Assembly: GCA_031261265.1 (NCBI GenBank)
Contig: JAISKI010000009.1
Location: 1-27,802 of the forward strand
Direction of reading: 5' to 3'
DNA from: Candidatus Peribacteria bacterium
GTDB taxonomy: Bacteria; Patescibacteria; JAEDAM01; Absconditabacterales; Absconditicoccaceae
Length of the DNA stretch: 27,802 bases
The notes under the pieces were generated by a model. It was given only the letters and a program-made list of their open reading frames with translations, did no database searches and had not been told where the DNA came from. The position numbers and the translations under genes were made by a program. Of the stretch, positions 9,159-17,124 are shown piece after piece (position 1 is the first letter of the stretch; each line of letters opens with the position of its first letter).

Positions 9159-9321
9159 TGGGTATGTCGATTCCGACGGTAAGCAATGAAACAAAGACAC
9201 ATATGGCTATCTCGGTTCGGCGTCAGGTTCAGACAATAGATGGAACTATAAATGGAATGAAACGAAAGGTAAACTGAACAACAACAATAGCACCATCGCG
9301 TTCCCGTCTCTGTTCCTGCTT
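9159..9321 (+). repeat. DGR template repeat (TR)
   Basis: A non-coding counterpart of the VR, rich in adenines (53 by my count, 22 of them substituted in the VR) and in AAC/AAT/AAA codons in the target frame. It lies between the target gene and the reverse transcriptase, the usual order. In the target frame it contains one TGA (9187-9189), which the VR shows as TGT. Its RNA would be the template for mutagenic cDNA. Confidence 0.96.
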
Positions 9322-9336
9322 AAGCACTCCGCCATG

Positions 9337-9361
9337 AGCTGACCTACGAAGTCAGCTTTTT
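9337..9361 (+). terminator. hairpin with T run after the TR
   Basis: AGCTGAC (9337-9343), 7-base loop, GTCAGCT (9351-9357), then TTTT. It may end or stabilise the TR RNA, or separate it from the reverse transcriptase message that starts at 9380. It shares its core with the post-VR hairpin. Confidence 0.55.
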
Positions 9362-9379
9362 AGCTGTTTTTTCTGCTAC

Positions 9380-10603
9380 ATGCAATCCTCTTTTTGCCAA
9401 CCTTCTTTGTTTGAAAAAAATCTTCCCCAGTCTCTATCAGACTCACTCTGGAAAGATCTTTGTATTGCTTACTTCGATGTATGTAAACACAAAAAGAAAA
9501 AGCAGAGTGTCCTAGAGTTTGATCAGCATTGGGAGTTAAATCTTCGCCAGCTCCATCAAGAATTGGTCAGTTGAACCTATACCATTCGTCCCAGTACCTG
9601 TTTCGTTATTCGCGATCCTGTGCAGAGAGAAATCTTCGCTGCAGACTTTAGAGATAGAATTGTTCATCATTTGGTTTATAATTGTCTGTATCCGCTGTAT
9701 GATAAACAATTCATTTATGATAGTTATAGTTGCAGAGTGGGGAAAGGGACGCATTTTGGTATTCAGAGAGTAAAGAGGTTTATGAGAGCGAGTTCGGAGA
9801 ATTTCACCAAGGAAACGTGGGTGCTTAAATTAGATGTGAAGGGATTTTTTATGGGGATTGATAAAGAGATATTATATCAACAAATGGTAGGTGACGATTT
9901 TTTGTTAAAACTGATTCATCAAATTATTTTCCACGACCCGACCAAAGATTGTATCATTAGAGGTTCAAAATCTGATCGAATTGGGCTTCCTTCCGATAAA
10001 AGCCTTTTCCATTGTAGACCTAATACGGGACTTCCTATTGGTAATCTGACTTCTCAACTTTTTGCAAATATCTATCTTCATGCCCTTGATCACTACATTA
10101 AATATGAGCTAGGTTTTCGTTGGTATGGAAGATATGTGGATGATTTTGTACTGTTTCATCAGGATAAACAAAAGCTTTTGGAGGCAATTCCCTTGATTCG
10201 TTCTTTCCTCGCTGATCAGCTTCATCTCACGCTTCACCCGAAAAAAATCTCTCTTCAATCTGTTTCCCATGGGCTCCTTTTTCTGGGTTCGGTGATCAAA
10301 CCGTATCGTAGTTATCTTCGCAGGAGAACTCTCGGTAAACGATATCAAAAAATTAAAAAGCTGAATGAGACCTTCGATCATGATCAAACGTTAGCAGTGA
10401 TGAATTCCTATCTGGGAATGACCCAGCACTACTGTAGCTATACCCTTGCTTGCATTATGTGGAAACAGTGCAATAATCGTATTCGATCAGCTTTTTCTCT
10501 TGCTTCCAATCACAAAAAGATCAAGCCTCTCGTCAGAAAACTCCGCTGTGCCGAACTAAAACATCTCATTCCTCAGGGATATTGGAAGGGAAGTATGTGG
10601 TAG
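9380..10603 (+). CDS. DGR-type reverse transcriptase
   Basis: The 407-residue enzyme copies TR RNA into adenine-mutagenised cDNA that replaces the VR. Motifs: GTYTIRPSTCFVIRDPVQREIFAADFRDRIVH... (finger region, joined through TGA 9572-9574), LDVKGFF (first catalytic Asp at 152), GLPIGNLTSQLFANIYL (217-233) and YVDD (252-255). IGNLTSQ in place of the QG of retroviral and group II RTs is typical of the DGR clade. No intron maturase or retron features are seen. No gene resembling the accessory factor Avd is present on either side, which is a notable absence. The gene starts 22 bases after the T run of the post-TR hairpin and is followed by the housekeeping murE-like gene with its own promoter. 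Confidence 0.94.
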
Positions 10604-10677
10604 GTAAATAATTTTTTTCCAGTAAAATGCCATTTTCTTTCAAAATCTCCTCTTCTACATAAAAAATGTAAAAAAAT

Positions 10678-10705
10678 TTGTAAAAGGAAATCATTTTTAT
10701 ATACT
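10678..10705 (+). promoter_or_regulatory. promoter of the murE-like gene
   Basis: TTGTAA (10678-10683), 16 bp, TATACT (10700-10705). Transcription would start about 29 nt before ATG 10741. Confidence 0.55.
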
Positions 10706-10740
10706 GAAAAAAAGTTTCTCTTTTATTTCTCTTTTCTGTA

Positions 10741-12303
10741 ATGAAACAGCTCATTAAAAAGCTGATCGCCTATGATACGATCTATTCCTCTCTGAAAGAC
10801 AGCTTTTTTTATCAGAGTTATAAAAAATATAGAGCTCAGATCGCTAATTATCTCTACAATACTCCTTCAAAAGACTTTTTCATCATTGGAATTACGGGGA
10901 CCAATGGAAAGACTACTACCGTAAATCTTTTGCATAAAATTCTCAATGATAATGTGGGACCCACGGTGGCAATTAGTACTGCAACTATTAAAATTGGAAA
11001 CGAAGAACTAAAAAATGAAAAGAAAATGACTTCTTTGGATACGTTTGATCTCCAACAGCTTCTTGCTACAGCGAAAGAAAAAGGCTGTAAGATCGCTATT
11101 CTGGAGGTGAGTTCTCAGGGACTGGATCAATCGAGATTTGAGGGAATCAGATTTGATTTCGCAGTATTGACGAATATTACTCAAGATCATTTGGATTATC
11201 ATGGGACGATGGAGAAGTATGCAGAAGCCAAGAAAAAACTCTTCAAATATGTCTTGGCGAATGGAAAAGAAAATAAATATTGTGCGATTTCTGTGGATGA
11301 TAGATATGGGAAAATGCGGTTTGAGAGTATGGCCTTTGATAAAAAAGTTTCTTTTAGTTTGCAGTCTTCTTCTGTCTTGAAAGCTACCAAGATTGAGGAG
11401 CATTTAGAAGGAACGTATTTTGAATTTTCTTATCTGGGACAGAAATTTATGGGGACGACTCAGTTGGTAGGGGATTACAATGTTAGTAATATTTTGGGGG
11501 CTTTAGCAGTGAGTACAGAAATCTGATTAGAACTTCCGCTTGCCTTGAAATCTGTGGAAACTTTCCCAGGAGTTAGTGGAAGAATGGAACCTGTCTACAC
11601 CTCCGAAGGGGTCAAATATTATGTGGATTTTGCTCATACTCCTGATGGACTCGAAAAGACGCTTACCTTTGCAAGTAAAAATAAAAATAACGGAAAATTA
11701 ATCGTAGTTTGTGGGGCTCCTGGGAATAGAGATAAAGAGAAAAGACCGTTGATGGGCGATATTGCTCTGAGTTTTGCAGATGTGACGATTATTACTGATG
11801 ATGATCCTGATACGGAAAATAGATTAAAAATTCTGAATGATATGACAAAAAATTTGCAATCAGTGTTTATTCCAGACGAAAAAGAACTCTTTATCATTCC
11901 CGAGAGAACCTATGCTATCAAGTTTGCTACGGAAATTGCCAGACCTGGGGATGTGGTGGTGTTTGCAGGAAAGGGACATGAATTGGTGCAATTGACCAAT
12001 TTTGGAAAGAAAGCACGAAGTGATAAAAAGGTTTTAACCGAGATTCTCCAAAGCCAAGGAAAGCAAATCCTGAATACGACCGTAATTAAACAGCAATTTT
12101 TGGATGAATTGAAAAACCAAAAGAATCCCGCTCATGTCACTCCAGCACAGTATTATGCTACTCCTTCTTCTGTTGCACAGCCAACTCTGCAATCTACGGT
12201 ACAACCCGTCCCCCAACGTGTTTCTCAACCTATTTCACAACCTCAATCTGCTCCAATTCCTCCTTCTCCAAAGCCTTCGGGGATGTTCAAACCCGTAGAA
12301 TAA
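10741..12303 (+). CDS. murE: MurE-like Mur ligase with short N-terminus and Pro/Gln-rich tail
   Basis: The 520-residue ATP-dependent ligase adds an amino acid to the UDP-MurNAc peptide in peptidoglycan synthesis. P-loop ITGTNGKTT is at 51-59, followed by VSSQGLDQ, NITQDHLDYHGTMEKYAEAK, PGVSGRMEPV, VDFAHTPDGLE and FAGKGHE, all MurE-type. Only about 50 residues precede the P-loop, so most of the usual N-terminal UDP-binding domain is missing. Where DAP-adding enzymes have DNPR, this one has DDPD, so the third amino acid cannot be predicted from that motif. After the catalytic part comes a tail of about 70 residues rich in Pro, Gln and Ser ending GMFKPVE. One TGA (11524-11526) is read as Gly. 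MurE itself is the best guess; another Mur-ligase-family role is possible. Confidence 0.82.
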
Positions 12304-12308
12304 TTGTC

Positions 12309-12336
12309 TTGACTTTTGTATGATATTAAGTATCAT
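12309..12336 (+). promoter_or_regulatory. promoter of the metallo-beta-lactamase-fold gene
   Basis: TTGACT (12309-12314), 16 bp, TATCAT (12331-12336), 30 bp before ATG 12367. Confidence 0.6.
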
Positions 12337-12366
12337 TCCTGATGTAAACAACTATCAAACAAAAAA

Positions 12367-13071
12367 ATGAGATTTTTGGGGAGGGGTTCTTCGTTCAACC
12401 CCAAAGAAGGCAACACGTCGGCCTTCTTGAAATCAGCTGATGGGGAAACTCTTTTCCTTATTGACTGCGGGAGTACGGTCTTTTGCCGACTTCTTGATAA
12501 AGGCATTTTGGAGGGAGTACAACAGCTCCATATTGCTTTAACCCACCTGCATGGAGATCATGCTGGTTCTCTCTCAGAACTCATCAGCTATGCTTTTTGG
12601 AAAATGGGAGTCAGACCGATTCTCCATTTCCCCATATCATTAGATGATGACGTATTAATGACCTTCTTAAGGGCTCAAGGTATTGAAGATTCGCTCTATT
12701 CGCATGAACGTTTGCCATCGAGGAAGATCGATACATTACAATTGCAATTCAAATTCTTCCCTGTGCCTCATGCTGATCCTTTGTGGAATGAGACGTTTGC
12801 TCTCTGGCTTCAGATTGGAGATGAAAAAATCTATTATTCAGGAGATACAAATCGTATTTCTTGTTTAGAAGGTCTCCAGCGAGGTGAGTATGATCGAGTT
12901 TACCATGAATGTAGCACTTGGGAAGAATCTCCTGTGCATGTTCCCTATGGGAGACTCTTGGCAACGATTCCTCAGGAACTTCGCGGAAAAATCTGGTTGA
13001 TGCATTTAGATGAAGACTTTGATTTTTCACGAGCGAAGTCAGATGGATTTAATGTAGTTGAGCTTATTTAA
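12367..13071 (+). CDS. metallo-beta-lactamase-fold hydrolase (RNase Z-like)
   Basis: The 234-residue protein begins with RFLGRGSSFNPKEGNTSAFL and carries THLHGDHAG (residues 59-67), the HxHxDH zinc site. Later metal-ligand candidates are VPHAD, YSGDTN and a C-terminal LMHLDED. This is the size and layout of small RNase Z-like or cyclic-phosphodiesterase-like MBL proteins, but the substrate cannot be read from the sequence. It is a single-gene unit with its own promoter and a strong terminator after it. No TGA is used. Confidence 0.8.
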   Translation: MRFLGRGSSFNPKEGNTSAFLKSADGETLFLIDCGSTVFCRLLDKGILEGVQQLHIALTHLHGDHAGSLSELISYAFWKMGVRPILHFPISLDDDVLMTFLRAQGIEDSLYSHERLPSRKIDTLQLQFKFFPVPHADPLWNETFALWLQIGDEKIYYSGDTNRISCLEGLQRGEYDRVYHECSTWEESPVHVPYGRLLATIPQELRGKIWLMHLDEDFDFSRAKSDGFNVVELI

Positions 13072-13082
13072 AACTACCTATC

Positions 13083-13121
13083 AAAGGACTTTGGAATTAT
13101 TCGTTCCCTGGTCCTTTTTTT
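13083..13121 (+). terminator. intrinsic terminator
   Basis: AAAGGAC (13083-13089) pairs with GTCCTTT (13111-13117), with an inner GGAA/TTCC stem, followed by a T run. Confidence 0.75.
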
Positions 13122-13211
13122 ATTGAAAGGAAGATTTGCAATGAGGGAGAAAATCCCTACATTTAAGTTCTTGATATCTTTGTATCTACAGATTTTTATT
13201 TTTTTTCTTTG

Positions 13212-14159
13212 ATGATGGCCACTTCAGGATTGATTGGGACAAAACAAAGCAATGAAAGAAAGACTATTCTCTTGATGATCTTATTCCCCGTTTTTCTTTT
13301 TGTATTGTCTCTCCTTGTGATATTCTTCTTTTGGACGGAGAGTGGTTATAGTTTTTCGCAGAGATTCTCTGAAGGGTTGCTGATGACAGGGCGTATTTTC
13401 CTTTTTCTTTTGCCTGTGATCGTGATTCGAGGGCTGATTACGTTTTTTTGGCAGAGGAAGTTAATGTTTCATTTTTCGGGAGCGAAAGAACTCACTAGGA
13501 CCGAGAATCCTGAGATCTATAATATTGTGGAGAATCTCTGTATTTCTAGAGGCTTACCAATGCCAAAAATCTGAATTATCCAGACTTCTGGATTGAATGC
13601 TTTTGCAACAGGTCGAAGGACGCAAGATAGTCGAATTGTTTTCACGAGTGGACTTTTAAAAACGTTGGATAAGAGGGAAATTGAGGCGGTGACTGCACAT
13701 GAATTGTCTCATATTATCAATAAGGATAGTATGCTTATGCTAGTGGCTGTGGTGTTTATCGGGATTATCTCTGTCCTTGGGCAAATATTGATTAGAATTA
13801 GAATTGGAGGAAATAGTAAGGATAATAAACTACAAATGATTACGATTGTGTCTGGAATTGCTTTTCTGTTGTTGGGGTATTTGGTTTATCCGCTGATCAG
13901 GCTTGCAATTTCTAGAAAGAGAGAATATCTCGCTGATGCAGGAAGTGTGGAATTAACGAAAGATAATCAGGCGATGATTTCCGCTCTAAAAAAGATTTCT
14001 GAATCTTCCTCTGTACCAAGTGCGAATAAAAATATTGCGATGTTTTTTATTGCGACTCCAGAGGTAGAAGAAAAGAGTAATAGAAAAAAAACTTCTTCTT
14101 CCCTTCGAGATACTCATCCAAGCATTGATGAAAGAATTTCTGCTTTACAACATTATTAA
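13212..14159 (+). CDS. htpX: M48 family (HtpX-like) membrane zinc metallopeptidase, copy 1
   Basis: The 315-residue protein has two N-terminal membrane segments (about 18-41 and 57-77), then NAFATGRR, AHELSHIINKD with HELSH at 163-167, two more hydrophobic stretches, and SRKREYLADAGSVELT carrying the third ligand Glu. HtpX-type peptidases degrade misfolded membrane proteins. One TGA (13572-13574) gives PKIGIIQTSG. ATG 13215 or TTG 13209 are alternative starts. The next gene, a close paralogue, begins 6 bases after the stop, so the two form an operon. Calling it htpX is by family, not proven orthology. Confidence 0.85.
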
Positions 14160-14165
14160 TTCTCT

Positions 14166-15278
14166 ATGGCTCGTTATATAGGAATGCTCGCTTTCAAAAG
14201 GAGTAATGAACTCAAATCTCTCCTTCTGCTTTTTCTTTTTCCGATTTTTCTCTTCATTGTTTGTTTTTTGGTTGTCGCTCTCTTGCTTCCTATATTGGAG
14301 TCCTCTTTTTCACGAATAAAGGTTTTTTCTCTTACTACAGAAATATTTTGTTATCTCTGACCTGTTATTTTTATTCGATGACTGGTCACGCTTTTTGGAC
14401 AAAAAAAGATTGTATTTGGATTAGCGGGAGCACATGCTATTACCAGAAAATCCCATCCTGAGATTTATAATATTGTGGAGAATCTCTGTATTTCTAGGGG
14501 ATTACCGATGCCAAAAATCTGAATTATTCAAACGTCTTGACTCAATGCTTTTGCGACAGGTCGAAGGACAAATGATCTTCGGATTGTTTTTACGAGTGGA
14601 CTTTTAGAGACGTTGAACAAAAGGGAAATTGAGGCGGTAGCTGCACATGAATTGTCTCATATTATCAATAAAGATGCACTTCTTATGCTCATCGCAGTGG
14701 TATATATTGGGGCGTTGTCTGCAATTGGGAAGACCTTTCTTAAATGGTCAGGTACTGCAGATGCCTGAAGATTTTCTCGTAAAAATACTGCGATCACCTA
14801 CGTAAGCCCTCATGGGGCAAAACATCATCCTGGACAAAAAGTTGAAGATCCTTTCTCGGCAGTTCTTAAGTTGATAGGACGAGTGGCCGTGGGGCTTGGA
14901 TGTATTGTTTATCCGCTGGTTCAATTTGCTATTTCCAGAAAGAGGGAATATTTAGCGGATCTGGGAAGCGTTGAGCTTACTAAAGATAGTTTTGCATTAA
15001 TTTCAGCTCTCCAGAAAATTGAAGGTCATTCCTCTGTCCCTCGTGCCAATAAAACTCTGGCAAATTTTTTCATTGATACTCCAAATCCTGTTGTCATCAA
15101 AGAAACGCCTCCTGCTGAGCATTCTAAAAATGATTATCGAGGAAGAGATAATCCTGAATATCGAAAATCTCAGATAGCTACGTCTCAGACCGCTCCTACT
15201 AAACAAACTAGAACCTCTACGATTCGAGATACCCATCCGAGTATGGATGAAAGAATTTCTGTATTGGAACAATATTAA
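14166..15278 (+). CDS. M48 family (HtpX-like) membrane zinc metallopeptidase, copy 2
   Basis: The 370-residue tandem paralogue of the preceding gene needs five TGA codons read as Gly (14358, 14379, 14520, 14538, 14766). It has the same N-terminal membrane segments, NAFATGRR, HELSH at 161-165 and KREYLADLGSVELT. It differs by an extra loop after the second hydrophobic region (GAKHHPGQKVEDPFSAV) and a longer, polar C-terminal linker before DTHPSMDERIS. Nucleotide identity with copy 1 is high around 14461-14540, indicating a fairly recent duplication. At one homologous glycine, copy 1 uses GGA (13590) and copy 2 uses TGA (14538). Confidence 0.85.
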
Positions 15279-15300
15279 TGGAAATATTATGGAAATCGGC

Positions 15301-15329
15301 TTGACTTTATATATGCAAATTATTATGAT
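15301..15329 (+). promoter_or_regulatory. promoter upstream of the 15336 ORF / 23S-like segment
   Basis: TTGACT (15301-15306), 17 bp, TATGAT (15324-15329). The expected transcript start is about 15336, exactly at a GTG that opens a short frame. Confidence 0.55.
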
Positions 15330-15335
15330 GAAGGC

Positions 15336-15488
15336 GTGAAAAGATCCGAATATACCCTTCCTGAATGGTCTAGAACATTCAATGTGAGGAATTATAGGAG
15401 ATCTTCTCTAGGTTCTTTGACCAGATGAATTAAAGATTTAGAGGCTGAAAAGCTATTTCGTGAAGAAGGACGTGATAAGCTACGATAA
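15336..15488 (+). CDS. possible small leaderless ORF (50 aa), winged-helix-like fragment
   Basis: From GTG 15336 to TAA 15486-15488 there is an open frame with one TGA read as Gly. Its second half, RRSSLGSLTRGIKDLEAEKLF and REEGRD, resembles the recognition helix and wing of a MarR-like HTH. The start coincides with the predicted transcription start. Its last codons overlap sequence that resembles 23S rRNA, so it may be a truncated gene whose 3' end was replaced. The frame is also open upstream back to the preceding M48 stop. Doubtful as a functional gene. Confidence 0.3.
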
Positions 15489-15680
15489 GTTTCAGGGAGG
15501 TGCAAATGCTGTTTGACCTGAAAATCTCCGAATAGGGAAACCTCCTCCGAGCAATCGGAGAATCCCGCAAGGGAGGCGAACGCGGGGAACTGAAACGTTC
15601 TAAGTACCTGTAAAAGCGTAGGTTCTGTTAGTAGTGAGAAGCGAATACAGGATTGCCTAAGGGCTCGGTCTTCTGACTTT
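15461..15680 (+). rRNA. 23S rRNA domain I-like fragment (about 220 nt, not a complete rRNA)
   Basis: The stretch contains, in the right order, hallmarks of the 5' domain of 23S rRNA: GAAGGACGTGATAAGC, CGATAAG, CCGAATAGGGAAACC, AGGCGAACGCGGGGAACTG, TCTAAGTACC, GTAGTGAGAAGCGAA and a final TAAGGGCTCGG. The resemblance stops after about 15680, and nothing that follows looks like the rest of 23S. It is either a pseudogene fragment, a captured piece used as a regulatory or antisense RNA, or part of a split rRNA. The terminator at about 15773-15827 could end its transcript. Confidence 0.6.
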
Positions 15681-15744
15681 TTAATTCAACGCTTCTCTGT
15701 ATTTGAGGAGTGTACAGACAATCTTGTTATGCCGAATTGGCATT

Positions 15745-15827
15745 CCCTTCAATATGAAAGGGAAAAAACTTGAAGGGATAATTCCGTGTTATAGCGTTTA
15801 CGTGAGAGCACCGTCTTATCCCTTTTT
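15745..15827 (+). terminator. terminator with a mutually exclusive upstream hairpin, before adk
   Basis: AAGGGATAA (15773-15781) pairs with TTATCCCTT (15816-15824), followed by T's: a terminator. CCCTTCAA (15745-15752) pairs with TTGAAGGG (15770-15777), which uses part of the same left arm, so only one hairpin can form at a time. The pattern resembles an antiterminator/terminator switch, but could be a simple end of the upstream transcript. Confidence 0.5.
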
Positions 15828-15923
15828 CTTTTAGTAAAGAAATCTTGTAAAAAATCCCTTGCATTTTTCTTGCATTTCTCCAAAGTTTAGATCAGATTTT
15901 TATTTTTTTTATTTTACTCTATT

Positions 15924-16496
15924 ATGGCAAAAAAAGCAATCTTAATGCTTGGTGCACCAGGAAGTGGGAAAGGTACGCAAGCAAAAAATCTGATGGACAC
16001 CTATGGATTCCTCCCCATCTCTACAGGAGAACTTTTCCGTGCAAGAGTACAACAGGCTGATGAACTTGGGAGAAAGATTGCTGATTATATGAATAGGGGA
16101 GTGCTAGTGCCTGATGAACTGACTGCCCAAATGCTGGAGGATCACATTCGTACCCTCCAAGCGGATAAAATCCTTTTTGATGGGTTCCCTCGTAATGAAG
16201 TGCAACTTGCTGTTTTCGAGGATTTGTTAGCTAAACTGGATATTGTAGATTTGACTCCGATTTATTTGCATGTGGAGGAAAGCGAATTGATTAGAAGGCT
16301 TTTGAATAGGGAAGAAATTGAGGGGCGTGCAGATGATAATGAAGAAACAATCACGAAAAGGATTCAGACGTATACTACCTTGACCAAGCCTGTGGTAGAG
16401 TATTATGCTACAAAGCCGAATTTTGTGCAGGTGGATGGAGATGATACTCCTCCTGAAGTAGTTTGGGCTGAATTGAAAAAGAAACTGAATTGGTAG
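15924..16496 (+). CDS. adk: adenylate kinase (short form)
   Basis: The 190-residue enzyme catalyses AMP + ATP to 2 ADP. P-loop GAPGSGKGT is at residues 10-18, then STGELFRA (AMP site), FDGFPRN, and the lid-region RLLNREEIEGRADDNEETITKRIQTY with the arginines that bind phosphates. It lacks the 27-residue zinc/LID insertion of long adenylate kinases, which fits its length. No TGA is used. It is preceded by the hairpin region 15745-15827 and a T-rich leader without a Shine-Dalgarno. Confidence 0.95.
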   Translation: MAKKAILMLGAPGSGKGTQAKNLMDTYGFLPISTGELFRARVQQADELGRKIADYMNRGVLVPDELTAQMLEDHIRTLQADKILFDGFPRNEVQLAVFEDLLAKLDIVDLTPIYLHVEESELIRRLLNREEIEGRADDNEETITKRIQTYTTLTKPVVEYYATKPNFVQVDGDDTPPEVVWAELKKKLNW

Positions 16497-16528
16497 AAAA
16501 TGTTTACTTTAAGCGGTTATTTTTCCTA

Positions 16529-16557
16529 TTGATTTAGTAGTGATATTTTGTTATACT
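16529..16557 (+). promoter_or_regulatory. promoter of the 16617 gene
   Basis: TTGATT (16529-16534), 17 bp, TATACT (16552-16557). Confidence 0.6.
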
Positions 16558-16606
16558 GTTCAAAGAAATAAAAAATAATTTAATATCTAATAATAACTTA
16601 AAAAAA

Positions 16607-16612
16607 GGAGGG
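16607..16612 (+). promoter_or_regulatory. strong Shine-Dalgarno
   Basis: GGAGGG lies 4 bases before ATG 16617. A near-perfect Shine-Dalgarno is unusual here, where most starts have an A/T-rich leader or appear leaderless, and suggests strong translation. Confidence 0.7.
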
Positions 16613-16616
16613 AAAA

Positions 16617-17096
16617 ATGGATGCGATTACTTTGTTGAAAAAAAAGTATCACAAAACTTCTGATGAGGAACTGAAAGAGGTTTTGGCAAGGGTTGTACTG
16701 TTTTATGTTAGATACGGTGAATCCTCTCGTACATTCTATAAACATTCGGATGCTTTTATAGAAGATATCAAGGAAAATCCTCGAGGGGTTGGTATTGATT
16801 ATCGGGAGAAAGCTGATATCGAAATTCCAGATCCAAGGAATTGGAAAAAAGGTGAACCACTGCTTGTTTTTAGTAGGAAAATCTCATCGAATGGTACTAT
16901 GGATTTTGGAGAGGTTGTTGATCAAATGACTGAAAAACAAAAACTGGATACGAAATATATTTGGATAACTGAAGAAGTTATTCGTATAAATGATTACGAA
17001 GGTCATCCAGCAGTGGTGCGATCTGTTTGGCTATTTGGTGGGTGAAAATCTCTTTTAAAAGTAGCAACTTTATCTTTTGGATGTATTATTCATTAG
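16617..17096 (+). CDS. hypothetical protein, about 159 aa
   Basis: An unrecognised soluble protein starting MDAITLLKKKYHKTSDEELKEV, with a Lys/Glu-rich N-terminal helix and a beta-rich second half (EPLLVFSRKIS, IWITEEVIRINDYEGH, VVRSVWLFGG). TGA at 17043-17045 is read as Gly in this code, which extends the frame by 17 residues to TAG 17094-17096. That tail is encoded by the left arm of the terminator hairpin (17063-17070), so it may be recent or unimportant. It has its own promoter and a strong Shine-Dalgarno. A standard-code annotation would end it at 17045. Confidence 0.65.
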
Positions 17097-17114
17097 GTTT
17101 AAGTTGCTTTTTTT
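17063..17114 (+). terminator. intrinsic terminator
   Basis: AGCAACTT (17063-17070) pairs with AAGTTGCT (17101-17108), followed by seven T in total. It lies between two convergent genes and overlaps the end of the plus-strand one. Confidence 0.7.
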
Positions 17115-17124
17115 ATACCCTGAT

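Noticed and set aside
8773..9321. VR and TR as an ordinary duplicated gene end or a CRISPR-like repeat
   Set aside because: All 22 internal differences fall on adenines of one copy, and a DGR-type reverse transcriptase follows; ordinary divergence would not be base-specific.
9380..10603. Group II intron maturase or retron reverse transcriptase
   Set aside because: There is no maturase or endonuclease domain and no intron or msr-msd structure; IGNLTSQ and the adjacent TR/VR indicate a DGR.
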